From JBECKR01 sp040235415 (GTDB taxonomy: Bacteria > Acidobacteriota > Polarisedimenticolia > Polarisedimenticolales > Polarisedimenticolaceae), in contig JBECKR010000210.1 of the NCBI GenBank assembly GCA_040235415.1, positions 1 through 13,581 of the forward strand: 13,581 nucleotides of DNA. Reading direction: 5' to 3'. The position numbers and the translations under genes are program-made. Below, one piece after another: positions 1-7,218 of the stretch. The notes beneath the pieces were generated by a model. That model had not been told where the DNA came from. It made no database searches and saw only the letters and a list, made by a program, of their open reading frames with translations. Numbering within the stretch: the first letter of the stretch is position 1; the number at the start of each line of letters is the position of its first letter.

Positions 1-1624
1 GCCCGGACCCGGCCGGGGCGCTGTCCTCGACCTCGGCGGGGGCGGATTCCTCCGCCTCGGGCGGCTTCGGCGCCGCCGCCGGCTCGGACGGCAGCGAGAT
101 GGCGGCCCGCTCGTCGGCCGCCGGAGCGGCTGCCGGCGCCGGCTCCGCCTTCTCGCGCGCGAACGTCTCGAACTCGCTCTCGTGGCGCAGCAACCCGAGC
201 TTCGGCTCGACCACGATGTCGATGTCGTGCCGGGACTCGAGATGGACGATCTCCTCGCGCTTGTGGTTCAGGACCCAGGTCGCGACCTCCGGGGGGAGCC
301 CCAGCCGCAGTCGACCGAAACCGCCGCGCGTGCACCGTGTCTGGAGCTTGCGGAGCGCGGAGAGGGCGGCCGCCTCGACGTTCTTGATCAGACCGTATCC
401 CTCGCAGGCCGGGCAGGTCGCGTACATCGCGGCGATCTTCTCGCCTTTGATCCGCTGCCGAGAGACTTCCATCAACCCGAGCTTCGAGATGCGGGTGACG
501 TCGTATCTCGCCTTGTCCCCCTTCATGGCGTCGCGCATCGCCTTCTCGACCTTCTTCTGGTTGCGGCTCGCCGCCATGTCGATGAAGTCGACCACGACGA
601 GTCCTCCGAGATCCCGAAGCCTGAGCTGGCGCGCGATCTCCGCGGCGGCCTCCAGGTTCGTCTGGGTCGCGTTCTCCTCGGCGTCGCCCTGGCGGCTCGA
701 CCGCGCGCTGTTGACGTCGATCGCGGTCAGCGCCTCGGTGCCGTCGATCACGATCTCCCCGCCCGACGGCAGCGGCACGCGCCGCTTGTAGATCCGCTCG
801 ATCTGCTCCTCCAAGTTGTACTTGTTGAACAGCGGACGGTCCCCGCTGTAGAGCTTGATGTTCTTCGTCTTCGTCGGCATGACGTCGCGCACGAATTCGA
901 GAGCGTGCTCGTACGTCTCGGGGTTGTCGATCCAGACCTCGTCGATGTCCGGGGTGAAGTGGTCCCGAATCGTCCGGATGACGAGGTCCCGCTCCTGGTA
1001 GACGAGCCCCGGAAAATCGGTCGCGGCGGAGCTGCGCTGGATCGACTCCCACAGCCTGAGGAGGTAGCGGAGGTCGCGCTGGAGCTCGACCTTCGTCTGG
1101 CCGATGCCGGCGGTCCGGACGATCAGCCCGAAGCCCTCCGGCGGTTGGAGCTCCTCGACGATCTTCTTGAGGCGGTCGCGCTGCGCGGAGTCCGCGATCT
1201 TCCGGGAGATTCCTCCCGTATCGACGCCCGGCATGAGCACGAGGAAGCGGCCGGGGAGCGAGAAGTACGTGCTCACCGTCGGCGGCTTGCCGGCGAACGG
1301 CTCGCGCACGACCTGCGCCATGATGCGCTGCCCCTGGTGCAGGTGTTGGCCGATCCGGCCCCGGCTGCGATCCTCGGTGCGGGTCGGCAGGAGCTTGAAG
1401 TTGACCTCGTCGATGGGAAGGAAGCCCTTGAGGTCGGACGAGATCCTGAGGAAGGCGGCCTCGAGGGAGGGGTGCACGGTCTCGACGACGGCGTTGTAGA
1501 TGTTCCCCTTGATGCTCGTACGGTTGATGGTCTCGATGTCGTACGCCGCGAGCACTCCGTTTTCGAGCACCGCGACGCGCGACTCCTCGACGTGCGTCAC
1601 GTTCACCAGCATGGTCTTCGACAT
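1..1624 (-). CDS. rng: Ribonuclease E/G family endoribonuclease, 3' end beyond window
   Basis: This is a single-strand endoribonuclease for mRNA decay and rRNA/tRNA processing in the cytoplasm. About 541 residues are visible. The N-terminus (MSKTMLVNVTHVEESRVAVL) and the following SLEAAF and GFLP motifs match the family. Its numbering runs almost in register with E. coli RNase E: S1 domain about 36-118; 5'-phosphate sensor with Arg170-Thr171 in a GLIVRTAG motif; DNase I-like catalytic core with metal-binding Asp303 (AIDVNS) and Asp346 (VVDFIDM); and the zinc-link Cys404/Cys407 (CPACEGYG). All catalytic and zinc residues are present. From about residue 490 the sequence turns into a low-complexity Ala/Pro/Glu tail that leaves the window. 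Total length is therefore unknown, and RNase E (long scaffold) versus RNase G (short) cannot be settled. The ATG at 1624 is preceded by GGAGA about 11 bases upstream; Met5 is a possible alternative start. It is divergent from pgsA. The family call is very secure; the symbol is less so. Confidence 0.95.
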   Translation of the reverse strand, partial: MSKTMLVNVTHVEESRVAVLENGVLAAYDIETINRTSIKGNIYNAVVETVHPSLEAAFLRISSDLKGFLPIDEVNFKLLPTRTEDRSRGRIGQHLHQGQRIMAQVVREPFAGKPPTVSTYFSLPGRFLVLMPGVDTGGISRKIADSAQRDRLKKIVEELQPPEGFGLIVRTAGIGQTKVELQRDLRYLLRLWESIQRSSAATDFPGLVYQERDLVIRTIRDHFTPDIDEVWIDNPETYEHALEFVRDVMPTKTKNIKLYSGDRPLFNKYNLEEQIERIYKRRVPLPSGGEIVIDGTEALTAIDVNSARSSRQGDAEENATQTNLEAAAEIARQLRLRDLGGLVVVDFIDMAASRNQKKVEKAMRDAMKGDKARYDVTRISKLGLMEVSRQRIKGEKIAAMYATCPACEGYGLIKNVEAAALSALRKLQTRCTRGGFGRLRLGLPPEVATWVLNHKREEIVHLESRHDIDIVVEPKLGLLRHESEFETFAREKAEPAPAAAPAADERAAISLPSEPAAAPKPPEAEESAPAEVEDSAPAGSG

Positions 1625-1953
1625 GTTCGGAAGATTCTCCGGACCGGCGATGCCGATCGCCTCGGATCGGGGCCGGAAGCCCACCCACGGGCCTCGACGG
1701 CGGGATGCGATCGGGGAGGACCCCCCGCTGTCGCCGCGGAGCGCACGACGTGTCGCGTCGGCTCTCACGCGACCCCTCCGACTTCCCGTGTCCTCGAGTC
1801 GGGTGCGGTTCGGGATCGACGCGGCGGCACCGGACCGGTCGCGGTCGACTATACCACATCGGTCCGCCGCCGCTCCCGGACGCGCCGCGTCGAGCGGTGT
1901 ATCATCCGGTGCCGTCCGGGGCCCCCGACCCGGGTTCGACGAGGACCTCATCC
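1625..1953. promoter_or_regulatory. Divergent intergenic region between RNase E/G and pgsA
   Basis: These 329 bases hold no credible gene. They separate the divergent RNase and pgsA genes and must contain both promoters. The only AT-rich islands lie between 1848 and 1905. On the minus strand TATAGT (complement of 1848-1853) is a -10 candidate for the RNase gene. On the plus strand TATCAT (1900-1905), preceded by a TG, is a -10 candidate for pgsA, 48 bases before its TTG start. Neither has a convincing -35 box. If the minus-strand box is used, the RNase mRNA has a leader of over 200 bases. That leader contains a 7-bp inverted repeat, GTCGCGT/ACGCGAC, at 1752-1758 and 1767-1773. Confidence 0.5.
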
Positions 1954-3036
1954 TTGCGGATCACTGCGAACCAGGTCACGTTCGTCCGGCTCCTGCTCCT
2001 GCCGGTCCCCATCGCGATGCTGTACCGCGGCGGCACGCTGTGGTCGCTCGCCGCGCTCGCCGTTTTCGTGGCGCTCGGCCTGACGGACGCGATCGACGGC
2101 ATCCTCGCGCGGCGGTACGGCGTCACCCAGCTCGGGGCGCTGCTCGACCCGATCGCGGACAAGATCTTCCTCGTCGCGACGTTCGGTCCGATGGCCGACC
2201 TCAGGATCATGCCGCCGTCGCTGGCGGTCGTGATCTTCGTCCGAGAGCTCGCCGTGACCGGCCTGCGCAGCATCGCGGGGGCGGAGTCCGTGGCGTTCCG
2301 GACCAGCAGGATCGCGAAGCTCAAGGCGACCGTGCAGATGGCGGGCGCGGGGTTCATCCTCTTGATCCACATGTTCCGCGACCCGGGGGCCATCGGCTGG
2401 ATCCTGTGGGCCGCGGCGTTCGCGAGCTGGCTGCCGCCGGCGTTCCAGGGGCTCCGCGGGCGGGCGCCGGGCTGGCGTGCGTGGTCGGGCGCCGCGCTGA
2501 TCACGGGCGTCGCGATCGCCCGGCTGTGGATGCCCCCGGAGGCCACGATCGTCGCCCTCATGTGGACCATCGTGGCGTTCACCGTGTACTCCGGCGCCGA
2601 GTACTTCTGGGACATGCGCCGCGTGGTGTGGGCGCGGTTCCGGCGCTCGCCGCTCGGGCCGCTTCGCCTCGCCGGCCTTTCCCTCGCCGTGCCGCTCTGC
2701 TTCCTGCCGGCGATGCAGTGGCCCGGGGCGCCGACCTACGCGATTCTGCTGGTGCTCGCGGCCGAGATCGGAGTCGGCGGGGTCGACAACTACCTCGTCC
2801 ACGCCGGCGTGGAACGAGCCCCCTGGGGAGACCTGCTGCGCTCCGGGATCCAGGCCGCGTGCGGCGTCGCGATGCTCGCCCTGCTGTGGCGCGAGCCGGT
2901 CGCGATCGTACCGGTCCATCTCGTCGCCAACTTCGCCCTCGCCGCGACCCTGTTCGATCTCGGCCACCGCATCGTGCGCAGCCGCAGACTGTTCCTCGAC
3001 GCGGTCACCGGGGGTCCCTCGCGCCCGCGGACTTGA
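1954..3036 (+). CDS. pgsA: CDP-diacylglycerol-glycerol-3-phosphate 3-phosphatidyltransferase with C-terminal membrane extension
   Basis: PgsA transfers the phosphatidyl group from CDP-diacylglycerol to glycerol-3-phosphate, the committed step to phosphatidylglycerol and cardiolipin, in the inner membrane. The CDP-alcohol phosphotransferase signature is complete: Asp45, Asp48-Gly49, Ala52-Arg53, Gly61, Asp65 and Asp69 (DAIDGILAR, then GALLDPIADK). The N-terminus (ITANQVTFVRLLLLPVPIAM) and a YSGAEYF motif in the last core helix near residue 216 are also typical of PgsA. The start is a TTG with GAGGA 8 bases upstream (1941-1945); the open frame extends further upstream but looks non-coding. The protein is 360 aa, against about 180-200 for ordinary PgsA. 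Residues from about 226 to 345 add several further hydrophobic segments of unknown role. Another CDP-alcohol phosphotransferase specificity is possible but less likely. Confidence 0.87.
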   Translation: MRITANQVTFVRLLLLPVPIAMLYRGGTLWSLAALAVFVALGLTDAIDGILARRYGVTQLGALLDPIADKIFLVATFGPMADLRIMPPSLAVVIFVRELAVTGLRSIAGAESVAFRTSRIAKLKATVQMAGAGFILLIHMFRDPGAIGWILWAAAFASWLPPAFQGLRGRAPGWRAWSGAALITGVAIARLWMPPEATIVALMWTIVAFTVYSGAEYFWDMRRVVWARFRRSPLGPLRLAGLSLAVPLCFLPAMQWPGAPTYAILLVLAAEIGVGGVDNYLVHAGVERAPWGDLLRSGIQAACGVAMLALLWREPVAIVPVHLVANFALAATLFDLGHRIVRSRRLFLDAVTGGPSRPRT

Positions 3037-3061
3037 CTCCTCCGTCGCCCGTCCCGACATT
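3033..3061 (+). promoter_or_regulatory. Candidate sigma70-type promoter for the binding protein/kinase pair
   Basis: TTGACT at 3033-3038 matches the -35 consensus at five of six positions and overlaps the pgsA stop codon. A weak -10 (GACATT, 3056-3061) follows at a 17-base spacing. Transcription would begin near 3068, which leaves about 50 bases of leader before the preferred GTG start at 3119. The -35 is good and the -10 poor, so read-through from pgsA is an equal possibility. Confidence 0.35.
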
Positions 3062-3118
3062 TCCCTGGTGCCGGGGTCGCGGACGGACCGCCTCCTCGGC
3101 GGGCCGGGGAGGGTTCGG

Positions 3119-4771
3119 GTGGACGGGAACGGGCGAGCGGGGGGCCGCCGCGCCGGTGCGCTCTTCGGGACGGCCGTGGCCGTCGCCGTCGCGGTCTCGC
3201 CGGGCTGCGGCCCTCCGGACGCCGAAGCTCGATCCGGGCCGCTCGCCCGGACTCCCGTCCGGGGCGGCGTGCTTCGACTCGTCCAGGAAGCGCCGGCGTC
3301 GCTCGACCCGGTCGAGGCGTCCTCGGTCTACGAGTCGTTCCCCGTCAACCAGATCTTCGACGGCCTGGTCGCGATCGACGCCGGGCTCGGTGTCGTGCCG
3401 GCCCTCGCGAGCTCGTGGCGCGTCGATCGCGACGGCCTCGGCTACCAGTTCGAGCTTCGGTCCGACGCTCGCTTCCACGACGGCGAGCCGGTCACGGCCG
3501 ACGACGTCGTGTTCACCTTCCGTCGCGTTCTCGATCCTCGAGCCGAGGGTCGGAGCCTCGTGTTCCCGTACCTCGCGGTGATCGAGGGCGCCGAGGCCTA
3601 CGCTCGGGGAGAGAGCGACGACCTCCCCGGGGTCCGTGCCCTCGACGACCACACCGTTCGCCTGCGCCTGACGCACCCCCATCCGGCGTTCCTCGAAATC
3701 CTCGCCATGGACGGCCTCAAGGTGGTTCCCCGAACGGTCCTGGAGCGGGCGGGCGCGGCCGCGTTCGAAGCGCACCCGGTCGGCACCGGGCCGTTCCGCC
3801 TCGCGGAGCGCAACGAGGACGGGCTGCGGCTCGCCGCCAATCCCGACTACTTCGGCGGTGCGCCGCACCTCGACGAGGTCGATCTGCGCTTCCTGCGCCA
3901 CGACGAATCCGACGGCGGCGCCGAGCGTTACTACCGCGGCGAGATCGACGTCCTCGAGCCCCCGACCGAGGAGCTGCCGCGGCTGTCCGCCGACCCGGAA
4001 ACGAAGGTCGTGCGCTACCAGGAGCTGAGTCTCGCGTTCCTGGGGCTGTCGACCCGGATCCCGCCGCTCGATCGTCCGGGGGTCCGCCAGGCCATCGCCC
4101 ATGCCGTGGACCGCCACGCGCTCGTCGCCGACGCCCCCGTCGTGCGGCGGGAGGCCACGGGGATCCTCCCGCCCGGAATGGCCGCGTATTCGCCCGAGCC
4201 GAAGGGCCTGGAACACGACCCGGCGCGGGCTCGCGAGCTTCTCGAGACCGCGGGATTCGGGCCTTCGCGCCCGATGCCGCCGGTTCCGCTGTACACGTCC
4301 TCGCGGAGCCCGTCCGCGGTCCGCACGCTCGAGCGGATCGTGGCGGATCTCGAGGAGGTCGGGATCGAGGTCGACGTCCGGGTCGTCACGTGGTCCGAGC
4401 TCGCGGAGCGCATCGACGCGCGCGCCGCGCCGCTGTTCCTGCTGGCGTGGGTCGCGGACATACCCGATCCCGACGCGTACCTCCGCAGCCTGTTCGAGTC
4501 CGGCGTCTCCGGCAACTACTTCGGATACGACGACGCCGAGACCGACGCGATGCTGCGCGAGGGGACCCGCGTGCTCAACCCGATCGAGCGCGCCGAGCTG
4601 TACCGCCGGATCGAGCGCCACGTGCTGGCGCAGGCGCCGATCGTGCCGCTGTACCACACCATGGGCGCGGTCGCGGTGCGGACGACGGTGCACGGCTTCG
4701 AGCCGGGCCCGATGGGAACCGCCGGCGTTCCGCTCGAGCGCGTCTGGATCGGCGGCGGTGCCGCGCGATGA
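3119..4771 (+). CDS. OppA/DppA-family substrate-binding lipoprotein (SBP family 5)
   Basis: This is an extracytoplasmic solute-binding protein of the peptide/nickel/opine ABC transporter family, 550 aa. The N-terminus has a short arginine-rich region, a hydrophobic stretch (GALFGTAVAVAVAVSPGC), and a cysteine in a weak lipobox (SPGC), so membrane anchoring is likely but not certain. Family hallmarks follow in order: GGVLRL near the mature N-terminus, SLDP, NQIFDGLV, SWRVDRDGLGYQFELR, ARFHDGEPVTADDVVFTFRR, HPVGTGPFRL, ANPDYFGG, RQAIAHAVDR, and a C-terminal QAPIVPLYH. I chose GTG 3119 over the in-frame GTG 3068 because GGGGAGGG lies 5 bases before it and the signal peptide then starts correctly. 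No permease or ATPase gene is adjacent. Instead the stop codon overlaps the start of a sensor kinase (ATGA), which suggests a role in sensing rather than, or besides, import. The ligand cannot be predicted. Confidence 0.88.
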   Translation: MDGNGRAGGRRAGALFGTAVAVAVAVSPGCGPPDAEARSGPLARTPVRGGVLRLVQEAPASLDPVEASSVYESFPVNQIFDGLVAIDAGLGVVPALASSWRVDRDGLGYQFELRSDARFHDGEPVTADDVVFTFRRVLDPRAEGRSLVFPYLAVIEGAEAYARGESDDLPGVRALDDHTVRLRLTHPHPAFLEILAMDGLKVVPRTVLERAGAAAFEAHPVGTGPFRLAERNEDGLRLAANPDYFGGAPHLDEVDLRFLRHDESDGGAERYYRGEIDVLEPPTEELPRLSADPETKVVRYQELSLAFLGLSTRIPPLDRPGVRQAIAHAVDRHALVADAPVVRREATGILPPGMAAYSPEPKGLEHDPARARELLETAGFGPSRPMPPVPLYTSSRSPSAVRTLERIVADLEEVGIEVDVRVVTWSELAERIDARAAPLFLLAWVADIPDPDAYLRSLFESGVSGNYFGYDDAETDAMLREGTRVLNPIERAELYRRIERHVLAQAPIVPLYHTMGAVAVRTTVHGFEPGPMGTAGVPLERVWIGGGAAR

Positions 4772-7113
4772 TGCGACGACTGCTCCGCGAGCGCACGATC
4801 GAGCAGAGCTTCGCGATCTCGACCGCGATCCTCGTGGCCGCGCTGATCGGAGCGACCATGTTCGTCGTGCACTCCGGGGTCGCGACGACGCTCCGCGGGC
4901 AGCTCCTGGACCGCGCGCGCTCGACGGCCCGCAGCGTCGGTGCGATGTCGACACCGTCTCTCCTCGCCTACAACTACGCCGCCCTGCAAGTCGCGGCGGA
5001 GGGGGCGGCGCTCGATCCCGGCGTCGCGTACGTCGCGATCCACGACAAGGAGGGGAACCTCGCCGGCATCGCGGGCGTCGCGGCCGAGCGCCTCCGGCGC
5101 CAACTCGCGATCGCCCGACCGGCGACGGAAGTGCGGATCCGTGACGTCGACGTGCAGGATGCGCGGGGCGAGACCGCCGCGGTGCTCGAGGTCGAGGTCC
5201 CGGTGCGGGTCGAGGGGAGCGCGGCGCCCTGGGGCGCCGTGCGGGTCGGCGTCTCGTACGAGACGGTCCGCGGCCAGCTCGCGCGTCTCGATCTCTGGCT
5301 CCTTCTGCTGGGTATCGCGCTCGCGGCCGGCGGGTCGCTCGCCGGGCGTTGGCTGGCCCGTCGCATCACCGCCCCGCTCAAGCGTCTCGCCGAAGGCACC
5401 GAGGCGCTCTCGGCCGGCCAGACCGATCACCGCATTCCGGTCAGCGGCGCGAAGGAGCTGGCGGATCTCGCGCGCGCGTTCAACCGCATGATGGACCGCG
5501 TCCACGACAAGGCTCGGGAGTCCGAGGCGTTCCAGCGGGCGCTCGAAGCGCTGAACGCCACGCTCGAGGAGCAGGTGCGCGAGCGGACCCGCGCGCTCAC
5601 CGAGTCGGAGGCACAGTACAAGGCGCTGGTCGAGAACTCGCCCGATTCGATCCTGATCGTACAGGAGGGCCGGGTGCGCTTCATGAACCGCGCCTTCTCC
5701 GAGACCTTTCGGGTCGACGAGCGCGACGTGCTGCAACCCGAGTTCGAGCTCGGAGGGTTGTTCGATCCGTCGTCGGCGGCGCTCGCGCAGGGCCGGATCG
5801 TCGCGTGGGAGCGTGGGGAGCACCGCCCTCCGATCGAGGTCCTGGGAAAGGACACGAGCGGCGGCGTCCGCCACCTCGAGCTCCGCGGCAGCCGCATCGA
5901 GTACCGCGGACGACCGGCCGCCGAGTGCATCCTCGTCGACACCACCGAGGCCCGGAAGCTTCGCGAGCGCTTGGTCGACACCGAGCGCCTGCGCGCCCTG
6001 GGCGAGCTTTCGGGCGGAGTGGCGCACGACTTCAACAACCTGCTCGGCGCGATCCTCGGTCGCGTGCAGCTGCTGCGCCGCCGGGCGTTCGAGAGCCGCA
6101 TCGACCGCGAGCTCTCGGTGATCGAGCGGGCCGCGCAGGACGGGCGCGAGACGGTCCGCCGCATCCAGGAGTTCGCGCGCACTCGAACCGGTCAGAACTT
6201 CTCGCCCGTCGACCTCGCGGACGTCATCCGCGACGCGCTCGAGATCACCCGCACCCGCTGGAAAACCGAGGCGGACCGCCGCAACGTCGCGATCCAGCTT
6301 CAGCTCGACACGCCTTCGGTTCCGGCGGTGCTCGGGAAGGATTCGGAGCTGCGCGAGGTGTTCACCAACCTCATCCTGAACGCGATCGACGCGATGCCGC
6401 AGGGAGGGAAGCTGCGGCTGTCGTGCTCCGAGCGCGGCGACGCCGTGCTGGCGGAGGTCGCCGACACCGGCGTCGGCATGACCGACGAGATCCGGCGGCA
6501 CCTGTTCGATCCGTTCTTCACCACCAAGGGGCAGTCGGGCACCGGCCTGGGGCTCAGCGTCGTCTACGGCATCGTCAGCCGGCACGGCGGCGACATCGAG
6601 GTCACGAGCGCCCTCGGGGAGGGGACGACCTTCCTGCTGTCTCTCCCCAAGGCGCAGGAATCCCGCGTGCTGACGGAGGTCGATCTCGAGCGCGGCGAGT
6701 CCGTCTCGAGACCGGGACGGATCCTCGTGATCGACGACGAGCCGGACATCGCCGACGTGCTGCGCGAGGCGCTCGTCGCCGAGGGGCATCTCGTCGAAAC
6801 GGCGCTCTCGGGGCTCGACGGCGTCAAAAAGGCGAAGCTCGCGGACTTCGACGTCGTCTTCACCGACCTCGGCATGCCGGACATGTCCGGATGGGAGGTC
6901 GCGACGCAGATCCGCGACCACGCGCCACGCATACCGGTCGTTCTCGTGACCGGTTGGGGCGCGACGCTCGACGACGACGAGGTCCGCCGGCACGCGATCG
7001 CCGCAGTCGTGCACAAGCCGTTCGACCTCTCGGATCTCGTGCACACGACGGCCGTCGTCCTCGGCCGTGCGCAGCGCGCCGACTCCGGAGAACCGGACGC
7101 GGCCCTGGGCTGA
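4768..7113 (+). CDS. Membrane hybrid sensor histidine kinase (HAMP-PAS-HisKA-HATPase-REC)
   Basis: This 781-aa inner-membrane sensor kinase autophosphorylates a histidine and passes phosphate to its own receiver domain. Helix TM1 is at about 15-34. An extracytoplasmic region of about 140 residues follows, resembling a single Cache/PDC sensor (GVAYVAIHDKEGNLAGIAG). TM2 is at about 174-193, HAMP at 194-246, a coiled coil to about 280, and a PAS domain at about 284-395. The H-box has His420 (SGGVAHDFNNLLG). The ATPase domain shows Asn538 in the N-box (NLILNAIDAM), DTGVGM, FDPFFTTKG and GTGLGLSVVYG. The REC domain (about 650-765) has the acidic pair Asp656-Asp657, phosphoacceptor Asp700 (FTDLGMPDMSG) and Lys750-Pro751. 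All catalytic residues are present. The first ATG of ATGATG overlaps the stop of the upstream binding protein. No DNA-binding response regulator or HPt gene is in the window, so the output partner is unknown. Confidence 0.93.
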   Translation: MMRRLLRERTIEQSFAISTAILVAALIGATMFVVHSGVATTLRGQLLDRARSTARSVGAMSTPSLLAYNYAALQVAAEGAALDPGVAYVAIHDKEGNLAGIAGVAAERLRRQLAIARPATEVRIRDVDVQDARGETAAVLEVEVPVRVEGSAAPWGAVRVGVSYETVRGQLARLDLWLLLLGIALAAGGSLAGRWLARRITAPLKRLAEGTEALSAGQTDHRIPVSGAKELADLARAFNRMMDRVHDKARESEAFQRALEALNATLEEQVRERTRALTESEAQYKALVENSPDSILIVQEGRVRFMNRAFSETFRVDERDVLQPEFELGGLFDPSSAALAQGRIVAWERGEHRPPIEVLGKDTSGGVRHLELRGSRIEYRGRPAAECILVDTTEARKLRERLVDTERLRALGELSGGVAHDFNNLLGAILGRVQLLRRRAFESRIDRELSVIERAAQDGRETVRRIQEFARTRTGQNFSPVDLADVIRDALEITRTRWKTEADRRNVAIQLQLDTPSVPAVLGKDSELREVFTNLILNAIDAMPQGGKLRLSCSERGDAVLAEVADTGVGMTDEIRRHLFDPFFTTKGQSGTGLGLSVVYGIVSRHGGDIEVTSALGEGTTFLLSLPKAQESRVLTEVDLERGESVSRPGRILVIDDEPDIADVLREALVAEGHLVETALSGLDGVKKAKLADFDVVFTDLGMPDMSGWEVATQIRDHAPRIPVVLVTGWGATLDDDEVRRHAIAAVVHKPFDLSDLVHTTAVVLGRAQRADSGEPDAALG

Positions 7114-7144
7114 GCGCGACGCGGGATCGATCCGCGCCATCCGG

Positions 7145-7150
7145 TATAAT
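7145..7150 (+). promoter_or_regulatory. TATAAT -10 element of the AtuA operon
   Basis: A perfect TATAAT stands in the 105-base gap between the kinase and AtuA genes, 68 bases before the AtuA start codon. The expected -35 position (about 7122-7127, CGGGAT) does not match TTGACA. That region holds a 10-bp palindrome, GGATCGATCC (7124-7133). The promoter may therefore depend on an activator, or be intrinsically weak. Confidence 0.6.
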
Positions 7151-7162
7151 CTCGGCTCGTTC

Positions 7163-7182
7163 GTCCGCGGAGCTCCGCGGAC
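7163..7182. promoter_or_regulatory. Perfect 20-bp palindrome, candidate operator at the AtuA promoter
   Basis: GTCCGCGGAGCTCCGCGGAC is a perfect two-fold palindrome with no central gap. It begins 12 bases after the TATAAT, so it covers roughly +6 to +25 of the predicted transcript. A dimeric repressor bound here would block the start or early elongation. In P. aeruginosa the atu genes are controlled by a TetR-type repressor, AtuR, that binds inverted repeats, but no such regulator gene is in this window. As RNA the same bases could form an 8-bp hairpin with an AGCU loop. The palindrome is a direct observation; the operator function is inferred. Confidence 0.5.
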
Positions 7183-7218
7183 CCATACGCCTCACGAGAA
7201 CACCGACGAGGAGCGATC

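Noticed and set aside
182..2083. A 633-codon plus-strand frame opposite the RNase gene
   Set aside because: It is antisense to the RNase E/G catalytic domain and runs through the divergent promoter region; it has no domain resemblance.
3068..3118. Earlier GTG start for the binding protein
   Set aside because: It would put 17 non-conserved residues before the signal peptide and lies at the predicted transcription start; GTG 3119 has a strong ribosome-binding site.
3005..4954. A 649-codon minus-strand frame opposite the binding protein
   Set aside because: Its sequence is Arg-rich and without motifs, while the plus strand encodes a complete OppA-family protein.
4516..7140. An 874-codon open frame on the minus strand opposite the kinase
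   Set aside because: It is antisense to a protein with every kinase and receiver motif intact. Its product is a low-complexity Arg/Glu/Asp/Leu-rich sequence typical of GC-rich antisense frames.
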